This document shows positions 17,476 to 26,077 of a stretch of 64,000 bases of DNA, piece after piece. The notes beneath the pieces were generated by a model. The model did no database searches, had not been told where the DNA came from, and saw nothing but the letters and a program-made list of their open reading frames with translations. This DNA is from Acidobacteriota bacterium (GTDB lineage Bacteria > Acidobacteriota > Vicinamibacteria > Vicinamibacterales > UBA2999): NCBI GenBank assembly GCA_016871195.1, contig VFZN01000002.1, forward strand, positions 62,001-126,000, written 5' to 3'. Each line of letters starts with the position of its first letter. Position 1 is the first letter of the stretch. Made by a program: the position numbers and the translations under genes.

Positions 17476-19477
17476 CCGAGAACGACAGCATCTGCGCCGT
17501 CAGATCCATCGGATAGCTGATGGTCACGTCAGTGGTGCTGCCGTCCGCACCGCGAACCAGCGTCAGCACCGGCATCACAAATCCCGTGTACGACGGCAGA
17601 TTCAGCGCATCGACGCGCCGCACCACTTCGTCGCGCAGCGCCGGGTCGAACCGCACGCCATGCGCATCGAACAGGGCCTTGGCCGCCGCATAGTCGCCTT
17701 CCGACTTGATGCGCTGCACGTCGGCGAGCAGTGTGCCGACACCCGCCCTGAACGCCGCCGCGTCGACCATCACCAGGAAGGTCTTGCCGTCGCGGGTGCG
17801 CTGCTCGATGGCCTTCGTGTTGGCCATCAGCCACCGCACAATCATCTGGCGGTTGCGCATGTGGTCTTCCTCGATCTGGTTGCCCTCGCGAATGCGGCGC
17901 AGCTGCACCAGCGCATTCCGTGTGTATGACTCGTATTCGGCCTGCACCACGGCGGCCTGATCGGCGGCCGGAATGATGCCCAGTTCCACCAGTTTGGGAT
18001 CGGCAATGAAATACAGCCCCACGAGATCGGCCCGGCCCTCCTCGAGCGCCGAGAAATACTCCTTGATGTAGGCCTGCGGCGGCTCGGTCAGCCGCGCTGA
18101 CTGTCGACCCGATGCGTGCCCGATGACTTCGTGCATGTCGGTCGTGAGCGCACTGGCAAACTCCGCATGTCTGGCCGAGCGTGCGCCTTCCTCGGGCGTC
18201 CACACAAACTCATCGCGCATCGTCCCGGGTGTCGACTGGTTATAGGCTTCCACCACGTTCGACAACGCCACCGACTTGCTGCCGTACTGCTCGCGAATCG
18301 CCTGATCGTTGGGCAGATTGATGCCAATCGGCGTAACGGGACCCGAGTCGCCCGCTTCCACCACCACGTCGATCGCATTGGCCACAATGCCCTGCACATT
18401 GGGCTTGCGGTACTGCGCATCCCACGGCATGTGATCCTCGAACCACTGGGCCTGCGCAGCGATGGTCCTGATGCGCTGGGTCTTCTCCTGATTCACATAC
18501 GAGACGATGCCCTCCCAGCTGCCCTTGATGCCGCGGGCATCGAGATACACCTCGATGAACCCGTTGATGGTGTCAACCGGCGAGTTGTTGTCCTGCACCC
18601 ACGCGATGTCATAGGCCTCGCGGTCGCGCATCTCGCCCGTACGGTAGAACGTCACCAGCGCCGCCAGTGCCTTCGCCATCGCCGGCGTGGCAAACGGCTG
18701 CGCGGCTTCCAGATGGCGGATGATCTCGCGAATCTGCGGGCCATAGAGACCATCGGCCTTGTAGACCTCCTCGACGAGGCGGCCGTCGCGTTTCACCAGC
18801 CGCGAGTTGAGGCCGTACTGTTCGCGGAAGCCCGTGAGGTCGGCCATCGACACCCCCGAGTAGAGGTTGTTGGCGCTGGCCAGCAGCAGGTCCTGCCCCG
18901 GGGCCGGATTCTTGTTGGTCACAATCGGATCGACCGCCGGGTCGAAGAACATCGGTTGCAGCCGGGCGAGCAGCGCCTCGAGCGTTTCACCCTCGCGCGT
19001 CGCATAGCGCGCGCCCTGCCCCGCCGCTGCCGTCGCCGCCGCCCGCAGTGCCTCGGGCGTGCAGGTGAGCACGAACTTGCGCGCGGTCAGGTTGTTGTAC
19101 GGGCCATTGTTCAGCCAGAACAGCTTGGTATAGCGCGTAATTTCGGCGAGGGTCGCCGCCTCCACGGCCGAGGGATGCGCCACGATCTGCTCGAGCACGC
19201 CACGCATCTCGAGTGCGCGCGGATGCTTCTGGTCGATGTAGATGTCGCGCCCGGCCAGCACCGCCTGCGTAAGGTGATAGATGAGCGTCTTCTCGCGCAG
19301 GGGCAACGCCGAAAAGCCGTCGGCATACAACTGCACGACCGCGGCGTCGTCGACGCGCTCGAGCAGATAGCGGCGCTCAGTCGGTGCGGCAGGCGTCGCC
19401 GACGTGGACGGCGCGTCGGGCGTCGAGCATGCGGCCGAGAGCAGCAGAATCAGAGGAAGCAGAAGCGATGTGCGCAT
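17456..19477 (-). CDS. Lipoprotein peptidase of family M49 (dipeptidyl peptidase III-like)
   Basis: Zinc dipeptidyl-peptidase III-type enzyme, 673 aa, removing dipeptides from peptide N-termini. Family M49 is identified by the unusual HExxxH motif, here HEVIGH (His449, Glu450, His454). The third ligand region is LEEGRADLVGLYF about 25 residues later. A lipobox (LLLSAACS) anchors it to the membrane, so it works on extracytoplasmic peptides. The start at 19477 gives the proper lipoprotein signal. First gene of the operon running down to 12364. Confidence 0.93.
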   Translation of the reverse strand: MRTSLLLPLILLLSAACSTPDAPSTSATPAAPTERRYLLERVDDAAVVQLYADGFSALPLREKTLIYHLTQAVLAGRDIYIDQKHPRALEMRGVLEQIVAHPSAVEAATLAEITRYTKLFWLNNGPYNNLTARKFVLTCTPEALRAAATAAAGQGARYATREGETLEALLARLQPMFFDPAVDPIVTNKNPAPGQDLLLASANNLYSGVSMADLTGFREQYGLNSRLVKRDGRLVEEVYKADGLYGPQIREIIRHLEAAQPFATPAMAKALAALVTFYRTGEMRDREAYDIAWVQDNNSPVDTINGFIEVYLDARGIKGSWEGIVSYVNQEKTQRIRTIAAQAQWFEDHMPWDAQYRKPNVQGIVANAIDVVVEAGDSGPVTPIGINLPNDQAIREQYGSKSVALSNVVEAYNQSTPGTMRDEFVWTPEEGARSARHAEFASALTTDMHEVIGHASGRQSARLTEPPQAYIKEYFSALEEGRADLVGLYFIADPKLVELGIIPAADQAAVVQAEYESYTRNALVQLRRIREGNQIEEDHMRNRQMIVRWLMANTKAIEQRTRDGKTFLVMVDAAAFRAGVGTLLADVQRIKSEGDYAAAKALFDAHGVRFDPALRDEVVRRVDALNLPSYTGFVMPVLTLVRGADGSTTDVTISYPMDLTAQMLSFSGVRPTP

Positions 19478-19509
19478 GGAATCGAACCCTCGGTCACAAT
19501 AGGGCACGC

Positions 19510-20199
19510 ATGCCCTCCCCCACCATCGTCGTCGAAGCCTGCGTCTCGACCGTGGACGAGGCCGTGGCCGCGGAACAGGGCGGCGCCCGGCGCCTCGAAG
19601 TGTGCGCCCGCCCGGACGAACACGGCGTCACCCCCGATCCGCTGGTGCTGCACCAGATCCTCGCACGAGTCACCATTCCCGTGGTCGTGCTGATCCGCTG
19701 TCGACCCGGTGATTTTATCTACTCTGACGGGGAAATCGATCGGATGACCGGACAGGTGCAGCACGCCATGGCCAGGGGCGCCGAGGGCGTGGCCGTCGGG
19801 GCCGTGACGGCCGAGGGCACCATTCACCGGAAGGCCCTCGCCACGTGGGCGTGGGCGGCGCATCCCGGCAAGGTGACCTTCCATCGGGCCTTTGATGTGG
19901 TGCGTGATCAGGTGGCGGCGATCGATGACCTGTTCGATTACGGCGTGGCGCGCCTGCTGACATCGGGCGGGGCGCCCACCGCGGCCGAGGGCACTGCTGT
20001 GCTCCGGCGACTGGTCGAACAGGCAGGTACAGGCCTGACGGTGGTCGCGGCCGGCACAGTGCGCCCCCACTCGGTCGCACAGATCATGCGCGACACGGGC
20101 GTGCACGAGGTGCACGCGCGTCTCGCCTCGGAGGCAGACACGCGTGCCCTCGTCGATGCCGCGATCAGGGCTGGCGCGGGCTGGCCGCGGTCTCTCTGA
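19510..20199 (+). CDS. cutC: Copper homeostasis protein CutC family
   Basis: A 229-aa TIM-barrel protein of the CutC family. Recognised by VEACVSTVDEAVAAEQGGARRLEVCA at the start, IRCRPGDFIYSDGE, VTFHRAFDV and LTSGGAPTAAEG. CutC was first linked to copper tolerance in E. coli, but its biochemical role is unsettled. The start at 19510 follows a CACAAT (19495-19500) with no ribosome-binding sequence. Divergent from the M49 gene. The 3' end overlaps the convergent TPR gene by 35 bases. Confidence 0.93.
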   Translation: MPSPTIVVEACVSTVDEAVAAEQGGARRLEVCARPDEHGVTPDPLVLHQILARVTIPVVVLIRCRPGDFIYSDGEIDRMTGQVQHAMARGAEGVAVGAVTAEGTIHRKALATWAWAAHPGKVTFHRAFDVVRDQVAAIDDLFDYGVARLLTSGGAPTAAEGTAVLRRLVEQAGTGLTVVAAGTVRPHSVAQIMRDTGVHEVHARLASEADTRALVDAAIRAGAGWPRSL

Positions 20200-21013
20200 G
20201 CGTGTCGAGGCGGCTCTGCAGGCGCGGATTTTCCCCAAGCAGGGTAATGCCCGCCTCGAGGGCGGCCATCGCATCCGACGGCCGGCCCAGCTGTTCGTAG
20301 GCATCAGCCAGCAACGACACGCGGCGCGACACGGCGGCGCGATTGGCCGCCACAGGCACCACCCCGGTCAAGATGCGGAGCGCGGCCTCAGGCGCTTTCC
20401 GATCCACCAGCTGCGACTCGGCGGCCATCAGCTGCACCTCCACATCGGACGGGAACCGCTCGGCGAGCATGTCGGCGAGCGCCGCCGCCTGGTCGGCACG
20501 GCCCGCCTTCCGATCGGCCTGCGACTGATGATAGGCCCCTGCCACCAGCAGGCGCTCGACATCGCGCGGGTCACCGCTGCGGATGCCCACCCCTCCGGCG
20601 TACGCGTAGACGAGATCGCCGCCATGCTCACCGGCCTCGTAGACCATGAACAGGGCCATCAGACCGAAGGCCGCCGACGCGGCATGCACCAGGCGCACGC
20701 GGGGACTCCGGCGCAGGGCCAGTGCGGCCAGTTCGAGGGCCGCCACGACCAGCAGTGCGTTTCGGGCGCGCTCACCCCATTCCTCATGCTCGACGACGGC
20801 GGGACGCGCACCCGGCACGCGCTCGACCGGTCCGTGCGCATCGTCGCCCGACGTGACTGCAGCCACCGATGTCGCAGCCGCCACGATGATGAGCAGTGCC
20901 GCCGCCGGACCGGCAAACGGAACGCGACCGGTCAGTGACACCAGACGCAGCAGCACACCTACGACCGTGAGCGCAACAGTGAAGTGAACGATGATGGGGT
21001 GCAGTTCGGCCAT
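20165..21013 (-). CDS. DUF2231-like membrane protein with TPR-type C-terminus
   Basis: A 282-aa protein. The N-terminus, MAELHPIIVHFTVALTVVG, is typical of DUF2231 membrane proteins, with four hydrophobic helices up to ~residue 140 and an EHEEWGERARN segment between them. The last ~130 residues form TPR-like helix pairs (ADQAAALADMLAERFP..., PSDAMAALEAGITLLGE). It likely assembles a membrane-bound complex; function is otherwise unknown. A perfect TATAAT lies 6 bases before its ATG. Confidence 0.8.
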   Translation of the reverse strand: MAELHPIIVHFTVALTVVGVLLRLVSLTGRVPFAGPAAALLIIVAAATSVAAVTSGDDAHGPVERVPGARPAVVEHEEWGERARNALLVVAALELAALALRRSPRVRLVHAASAAFGLMALFMVYEAGEHGGDLVYAYAGGVGIRSGDPRDVERLLVAGAYHQSQADRKAGRADQAAALADMLAERFPSDVEVQLMAAESQLVDRKAPEAALRILTGVVPVAANRAAVSRRVSLLADAYEQLGRPSDAMAALEAGITLLGENPRLQSRLDTLRETAASPRQP

Positions 21014-21019
21014 CCGAAA

Positions 21020-21025
21020 ATTATA
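21020..21025 (-). promoter_or_regulatory. -10 box, leaderless promoter of DUF2231/TPR gene
   Basis: Consensus TATAAT on the minus strand, 6 bases before the ATG at 21013. It lies back to back with the TACACT of the divergent dehydrogenase gene. Confidence 0.65.
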
Positions 21026-21038
21026 CGGCCCGAAGCAT

Positions 21039-21044
21039 TACACT
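21039..21044 (+). promoter_or_regulatory. -10 box, leaderless promoter of the short-chain dehydrogenase
   Basis: TACACT, 6 bases before the ATG at 21051; no ribosome-binding site. Confidence 0.55.
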
Positions 21045-21050
21045 GCGCCC

Positions 21051-21800
21051 ATGTCAGCGTCCGTCATCGTCGTCACGGGTGCCAGCAGCGGCATCGGGGC
21101 TGCCACGGCCCGGCAGCTCTCCGGAGAGGGCCACACGGTCGTCCTGGTGGCCCGTCGGGGGGATGCGCTCGCGGCGGTTGCCCGGTCGTGCCCGGGCCCC
21201 ACGCATACCATCGTGGCCGACATGACCCGCAGGGACGATGCCGACCGCGTCGCCGCGTCGACGCTCGCACAGTCCGGCCGCATCGATGTGTGGGTCAACA
21301 ACGTCGGCCGCGGCATCACGCGGATGCCCTCGGCCCTCACGGCCGACGACATCCAGCACATGATGGACGTCAATGTGCTGACGGCCCTTTACGGCATGCA
21401 GGCGGTGCTGCCGCACTTCCGTGACCGTGGCACCGGCCACATCATCAACGTGTCGTCGATGCTCGGCCGGCTGCCCTATGCGCTGCCTCGTTCGGCGTAT
21501 ACAGCGGCCAAGCATTTCCTGAACGCCCTGACGATCATGATGCGCGACGAGATGCAGGCGACGCATCCCGGCATCCAGCTGACGCTGGTCTCGCCGGGCG
21601 TGGTCTACACCGATTTCGGCCTCAATGCCGAGCATGGCGGTGCCGACTCGCGCTCGTTCCCCGGGGGACAGCTGCCGGAGGACATCGCACGTGTCATCAG
21701 CCAGGCGATGGCGACGCGGGTGCCCGACCTCTATACGCGCGCAGGCGCCGCGGCCCAGGTGGCCGACTACTACGCGCGGCTCGGGGCCGATCCGGCATGA
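21051..21800 (+). CDS. Short-chain dehydrogenase/reductase
   Basis: Classical SDR of 249 aa. The cofactor motif is TGASSGIG (residues ~9-16), with NNVG (~82-85), catalytic Ser in NVSSMLG and the YxxxK pair in SAYTAAKH. NADP(H) preference is suggested by the basic RR after the second strand (VARRGD). The substrate is not predictable. The start at 21051 matches the family N-terminus and a -10 box 6 bases upstream. Immediately followed by a TonB-receptor remnant. Confidence 0.93.
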   Translation: MSASVIVVTGASSGIGAATARQLSGEGHTVVLVARRGDALAAVARSCPGPTHTIVADMTRRDDADRVAASTLAQSGRIDVWVNNVGRGITRMPSALTADDIQHMMDVNVLTALYGMQAVLPHFRDRGTGHIINVSSMLGRLPYALPRSAYTAAKHFLNALTIMMRDEMQATHPGIQLTLVSPGVVYTDFGLNAEHGGADSRSFPGGQLPEDIARVISQAMATRVPDLYTRAGAAAQVADYYARLGADPA

Positions 21801-21833
21801 CCGGGGCTTCTCGCAGGCCGTCACTCCACCAGC

Positions 21834-22091
21834 GTGATCACCGCCGGCACCATCGACGCCGAGGCGCAGAATGCGCGGCGGCAGGACAATATCACCGTGT
21901 TCGACATCCGTGTCGACAAGACCGTCACCCTGAAGGGCTCGCTGCGCCTGCGCCTGCTGGCCGATGCGTTCAGTATCACCAACAGCAACGCCGTCGAAAC
22001 CCGCACGGTCACCACGGGCACGGCCTTCCTGCGACCCACGGCCGTGCTGTCGCCGCGCACCTTTCGCGTCGGCGCACGCCTGACGTTCCAG
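21834..22091 (+). pseudogene. C-terminal remnant of an Oar-like TonB-dependent receptor
   Basis: The 86 codons read as the last part of an outer-membrane barrel. ITAGTIDAEAQNARRQDN, VFDIRVDKTV, DAFSITNSNAVET, TGTAFLRPTAVLSPRT and FRVGARLTF align segment by segment with the C-terminus of the complete Oar-like receptor in this window (VFDVRLDRTF, DFFNITNSSAAET, TGANYLRPANILGPRT, LRLGGRILW). No plug or barrel precedes it; it starts ~30 bases after the dehydrogenase stop, and the frame runs on past the homology. Dead fragment left by deletion or recombination. Confidence 0.8.
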
Positions 22092-22140
22092 TCACCCTCC
22101 AGACGGGGGCATGGCCCTTGGGTCATGCCCCTGTTGCGGC

Positions 22141-22971
22141 TCACCCCCGCCGCAGCATCGCCACATCCGACGCGGTCGTCACCCACATCCCCGACAACGT
22201 CGTCGCGCGTTCGGCCGCCTGCGTCCGCTGTCCCCGGTAGGTCGCCTGGAGCAGGGCCCGAAGCGTGTCGGGTTCGAACCACAACGTCTGCCGCACCCGC
22301 ACCTGTGCCTCGCAGTGGAAGCCATCGGCGTGGGCCTCGATGACCGCCGTCAGTCGTTCGCGGGTACTCCCGGCCCCGTGCAGGGCCTGCCGAAGCTCGT
22401 GCAGGTCGTCAGCCGCGGGCACGGCCACCACGAGGAGGCCGCCGGGCCGCAGCACACGGGCCGCCTCGGCCGGATGCCGGCGCGCGTGCAGCGACAGCGC
22501 CACCGTCACCGACTGGGCCTGCAGGGGCCAGTGGCGGTCGGCATTGGCCACCACGATGGTCGCCCCTGGCGCGCGACGGATGGCACGCCGTGCCACGTCG
22601 GTCGACAGGTCGATGCCCACCCGGATGCATGAACAGCCCTCGGCCAGACAGGCGAGCGTGTCGCCCGTGCCGCAGCCGACGTCGAGCAGCACCTCGTCGG
22701 CCGCGAGCCCCGCCTCGGCGGACACGCGGTCGCCCAGCCACTGGTTGAGCGCCCGCCCCACCCCCGCGGCGCCGAGGAAGGCGCGTGCGGCCACGGCCTC
22801 GGCCGGGTCACCGGGCTGGGCCGAGCGCCGATCCTGCGGCTGCAGGAGGTTCACGTAGCCCTCGCGCGCCACGTCAAAGCTGTGCCCGTGGGTGCACCGC
22901 CAGGTGCGCCCCTGAGACTCGAGAGAGGCCCCGCAGGTGCGGACGCTGCACTGCAGCGGTGCCGATGTCAT
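22141..22971 (-). CDS. rlmA: 23S rRNA (guanine-N1)-methyltransferase, RlmA family
   Basis: A 276-aa enzyme with the RlmA/TlrB layout. An N-terminal zinc ribbon (Cys8, Cys13, Cys26 and His30 region, in TWRCTHGHSFDVAREGYVNLL) precedes a Rossmann methyltransferase with LLDVGCGTGDTLA. The EGYVNLLQPQ and PGDPAEAVAARAFL segments are specific to this group, which methylates G745/G748 in 23S rRNA helix 35. Start ATG 22971 has TACGAT 6 bases upstream. Divergent from ychF. Confidence 0.85.
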   Translation of the reverse strand: MTSAPLQCSVRTCGASLESQGRTWRCTHGHSFDVAREGYVNLLQPQDRRSAQPGDPAEAVAARAFLGAAGVGRALNQWLGDRVSAEAGLAADEVLLDVGCGTGDTLACLAEGCSCIRVGIDLSTDVARRAIRRAPGATIVVANADRHWPLQAQSVTVALSLHARRHPAEAARVLRPGGLLVVAVPAADDLHELRQALHGAGSTRERLTAVIEAHADGFHCEAQVRVRQTLWFEPDTLRALLQATYRGQRTQAAERATTLSGMWVTTASDVAMLRRG

Positions 22972-22977
22972 TCGCCG

Positions 22978-22983
22978 ATCGTA
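22978..22983 (-). promoter_or_regulatory. -10 box, leaderless promoter of rlmA-like gene
   Basis: TACGAT on the minus strand, 6 bases before the ATG at 22971. Confidence 0.5.
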
Positions 22984-23009
22984 TCGCGGCCGCGCTATCC
23001 TGTACGACT

Positions 23010-24113
23010 ATGCTGCGCGCCGGAATCGTCGGTCTGCCCAATGTCGGCAAGTCGACCCTCTTCAATGCCGTCACCCGAACCCGCAAGGCCGAGGCGGCCA
23101 ACTATCCCTTCTGCACCATCGATCCGAACGTCGGGATAGTCACCGTGCCCGATGCACGCCTCGCCGTGCTCAAGGCCATCGCGAAGACCTCGGTGGTCAT
23201 TCCCGCCGCTATCGAGTTTGTCGACATCGCCGGCCTCGTGAAGGGCGCCAGTCAGGGGGAGGGGCTGGGGAACAAGTTCCTCACTCACATCCGCGAAGTC
23301 GACGCTATCGTCCAGGTGGTGCGCTGCTTCGAGGATGACGACGTGCATCACGTGTCGGGCACCGTCGACCCGGTGCGCGACATCGAGGTCATCAACACCG
23401 AGCTGATGCTCGCCGATCTCGATTCGGCGACGCGGAAACGGGAACGCGTGGCCAAGGACGCCAAGCGGGGTGACAAGGACGCGCAGGCCGAAGAGGCCGT
23501 GCTCAACAAGCTCATCGAGGCACTGGAGGCCGGTCGTCCGGCGCTGACGGTCGACTTGACGGCAGACGAGCGTGCCATTGCCCGCCAGTGCTTCCTCCTG
23601 AGCGACAAGCCGACGATCTTCGCCTGCAACGTGCGCGACAGCGAACTGGCCACGGCCGATGCCAATCCCTATGTGCAGCGCGTGCGCGATTATGTGCGCA
23701 CGCATCTGTCGTGCGAGGCCGTCGTCATCTCGGCGCAGATCGAGAGCGAGCTCATCGACCTCAGCGAAGAGGAAGGCATGGCCTTCCTCCAGGAACTCGG
23801 CGTGCGCGAAAGCGGCGTCGGCGCCCTGATCCGCGCGACCTATCACCTGCTCGGCCTGCAGACCTACTTCACTGCGGGCGAAAAGGAAGTGCGCGCCTGG
23901 ACGATTCACGTCGGCGACACGGCCCCGAAGGCGGCCGGCGTCATCCACTCTGATTTCGAGCGCGGCTTCATCAAGGCCGAGACCGTGGCCTATGACGACC
24001 TCGTCGCCTGTGGTTCGGTCGCCGCCGCTAGGGAAAAGGGCCTCTACCGGATGGAAGGCAAAGAGTATGTCGTGAAAGACGGCGACGTGCTGGTGTTCAA
24101 GTTCAACGTCTGA
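23010..24113 (+). CDS. ychF: Redox-regulated ribosome-binding ATPase YchF (Obg family)
   Basis: Conserved P-loop protein of the Obg/YchF group that binds ribosomes and hydrolyses ATP. The P-loop is GLPNVGKSTLFNAV (residues ~8-21) with the hydrophobic residue at the catalytic position typical of HAS-NTPases. DIAGLVKGASQGEGLGNKFL is the G3 region, FACNVRDSE stands where Ras-type proteins have NKxD, and a C-terminal TGS domain (TYFTAGEKEVRAWTIH) follows. 367 aa, complete. A TATCCT at 22996-23001 lies 8 bases before the ATG. Confidence 0.97.
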   Translation: MLRAGIVGLPNVGKSTLFNAVTRTRKAEAANYPFCTIDPNVGIVTVPDARLAVLKAIAKTSVVIPAAIEFVDIAGLVKGASQGEGLGNKFLTHIREVDAIVQVVRCFEDDDVHHVSGTVDPVRDIEVINTELMLADLDSATRKRERVAKDAKRGDKDAQAEEAVLNKLIEALEAGRPALTVDLTADERAIARQCFLLSDKPTIFACNVRDSELATADANPYVQRVRDYVRTHLSCEAVVISAQIESELIDLSEEEGMAFLQELGVRESGVGALIRATYHLLGLQTYFTAGEKEVRAWTIHVGDTAPKAAGVIHSDFERGFIKAETVAYDDLVACGSVAAAREKGLYRMEGKEYVVKDGDVLVFKFNV

Positions 24114-24118
24114 CGTCT

Positions 24119-24135
24119 CTCACCCTAGTGGTGAG
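24119..24135. terminator. Small hairpin between convergent ychF and ABC gene
   Basis: Inverted repeat 24119-24124 with 24130-24135 (6 bp, 5-base loop) in the 48-base convergent gap; weak candidate transcription end. Confidence 0.3.
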
Positions 24136-24161
24136 CGACCCGGCAACCATCATTCCGCCCG

Positions 24162-24971
24162 CTAGGACGCGCGTCGCCTGGCGTCGGGATCGAGTGAGGG
24201 AATCGAGGCCAGCAGCTGCTGCGTATAGGGGTGGGCTGGCCGCTCGAAGAGCTCGGCCGTCGGGCCCACCTCGACCAGCCGGCCCTGGTGCATCACCCCC
24301 ACCCGCGTGGCAATGTGCCGCACCAGCCGCAGGTCATGCGCAATGAACAGATACGTCAGGCCGAGCCTGGCCTGCAGGTCCATCAGCAGGTTGATGACCT
24401 GCGCCTGAATCGAGACATCGAGGGCCGAGACCGGCTCATCGGCGACCAGAAACTTCGGCTCGAGTGCCAGCGCGCGCGCCAGCCCCAGCCGCTGCCGCTG
24501 CCCGCCGCTGAACTCGTGCGGGTATCGGCTCATGTGCGCGGCATCGAGCCCGACCAGCGCCAGCAGCTCGGCCACACGATCACGACGCGAGGCCGACGAC
24601 CCTACGCGATGAATCTCGAGGGGCTCGGCCACGATGGCGCCCGCCCGCATCCGCGGGTTGAGCGACGTGTACGGGTCCTGGAAGACCATCTGCATGTCGC
24701 GGCGTGCCGCCCGCAGGCGCTTTGGCGGAAAGGCCAGCACATCCTCGCCGTCGAACCGCACGGCTCCACTGGTCGGCTCGGTCAGCCGCAGCACGCAGCG
24801 CCCCGTGGTGCTCTTGCCGCTGCCCGACTCACCCACGAGGGCAAAGGTCTCGCCGGGCGCAATCGCGAACGACACGTCCTCGACCGCCCGCACGGTGTGC
24901 GGCGGCCGCAGCCAGCCGCGTCGCGTCACAAAGTGTTTCGACAGGCCCGCGACCTCGAGCAGGGGTGTCAT
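24162..24971 (-). CDS. Oligopeptide/dipeptide ABC transporter ATP-binding protein (DppF/OppF-like)
   Basis: Second ATPase of the peptide importer, 269 aa. Walker A is [11 protein letters not shown], the Q-loop/[11 protein letters not shown] segment is typical of OppF/DppF, the ABC signature is [10 protein letters not shown] and Walker B is [11 protein letters not shown]; the C-terminus has the HPYTQQLL tail. The start overlaps the stop of the DppD-like gene (ATGA, 24968-24971). Confidence 0.93.
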   Translation of the reverse strand: MTPLLEVAGLSKHFVTRRGWLRPPHTVRAVEDVSFAIAPGETFALVGESGSGKSTTGRCVLRLTEPTSGAVRFDGEDVLAFPPKRLRAARRDMQMVFQDPYTSLNPRMRAGAIVAEPLEIHRVGSSASRRDRVAELLALVGLDAAHMSRYPHEFSGGQRQRLGLARALALEPKFLVADEPVSALDVSIQAQVINLLMDLQARLGLTYLFIAHDLRLVRHIATRVGVMHQGRLVEVGPTAELFERPAHPYTQQLLASIPSLDPDARRRAS

Positions 24972-25975
24972 GCGCGCGCCTCCGCCTGGCCATCGGCTGC
25001 CGCCGGCACATCGCCCGTGTAGAGATGGCAGGTCACACGCCGCGATTCCGTGAGCAACACCTCACGGGGTCGCACCGTCGAACAGCCAGGCCGCGCCTCG
25101 CGGCACCGCGGAGCAAAGGCACACCCCTCGGGGCGGGCATCTGGCGAGGGCACGGTGCCATCAATCGCACGCAGGCGCTGCCCCGGGGTGCCCCCGGGCA
25201 TCGACTCGAGCAGTCCCCGTGTGTAGGGATGCGCCGGCGACTGCAGCACATCGCGCACAGGCCCCTGCTCGACAATGCGGCCGGCATACATGACGGCGAC
25301 GCGGTCGGCCATCTCGGCGATGACGCCGAAATCGTGCGTAATCAGCAGCAGACCGAGGCCCGACTCGCGCTGCAGCGACCGCAGCAGCTCGAGCATCGCC
25401 GCCTGCACCGTCACGTCGAGCGCCGTCGTGGGCTCATCGGCAATCAGCAGCGGAGGACCGCACGCCAGCGCGATGGCCAGCATCGCCCGCTGCCGCATAC
25501 CGCCCGACAATTCGTGCGGATAACTGTCGACTTGCCGCTCGGGATCGCTGAGACGCACGGCTCGCAGCAGATCGATCGCCCGCGCACGCGCCTCGGCGCC
25601 GCGCGCCAGGCCATGGACCTCGAGCGCCTCCACGATATGCGCCCCGATCCGCATGATGGGGTTGAGCGCCGCCATCGGCTCCTGAAACACCACGCCGATC
25701 TCGGCCCCACGCACACGGCATAACTCGGCGTCGCTCAGCGCCAGCAGGTCGCGATCGCCGAACAGCACCCGCCCAGCCGTCACGCGCCCCGGAGGCGCGA
25801 CCAGCTGAATCAGCGAGAATGCCGTCACCGATTTACCGCTGCCCGACTCGCCGACCAGCCCCAGCGTTTCGCCGCGGCGCACCGCGAACGACACGTCATC
25901 GACCGCGGTGAACCGAAAGCCCGGCAGGTGGAATTCGGTGGTCAGTCCTTCGACCGACAGCAGCAGGTCAGACAT
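24968..25975 (-). CDS. Oligopeptide/dipeptide ABC transporter ATP-binding protein (DppD/OppD-like)
   Basis: First ATPase of the peptide importer, 335 aa. Walker A is [11 protein letters not shown], the Q-loop area is [12 protein letters not shown], the signature is [10 protein letters not shown] and Walker B is [11 protein letters not shown]. The C-terminal extension has the Cys residues (CAFAPRC..., PGCS, VTCHLY) that bind a [4Fe-4S] cluster in OppD/DppD proteins. The start at 25975 gives the normal [12 protein letters not shown]-terminus; a TTACACT lies ~20 bases upstream, so this pair of genes probably has its own promoter. Confidence 0.93.
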   Translation of the reverse strand: MSDLLLSVEGLTTEFHLPGFRFTAVDDVSFAVRRGETLGLVGESGSGKSVTAFSLIQLVAPPGRVTAGRVLFGDRDLLALSDAELCRVRGAEIGVVFQEPMAALNPIMRIGAHIVEALEVHGLARGAEARARAIDLLRAVRLSDPERQVDSYPHELSGGMRQRAMLAIALACGPPLLIADEPTTALDVTVQAAMLELLRSLQRESGLGLLLITHDFGVIAEMADRVAVMYAGRIVEQGPVRDVLQSPAHPYTRGLLESMPGGTPGQRLRAIDGTVPSPDARPEGCAFAPRCREARPGCSTVRPREVLLTESRRVTCHLYTGDVPAAADGQAEARA

Positions 25976-26077
25976 ACGCCAGTGCGACGCCCCGAGTGTA
26001 ATCCAGACCTGCAGGTGTGCGCGCCCCGGGGCGTCCCCGCATGACAGTCTGCCGCCGATGTGACATCCTGAGCGCCG

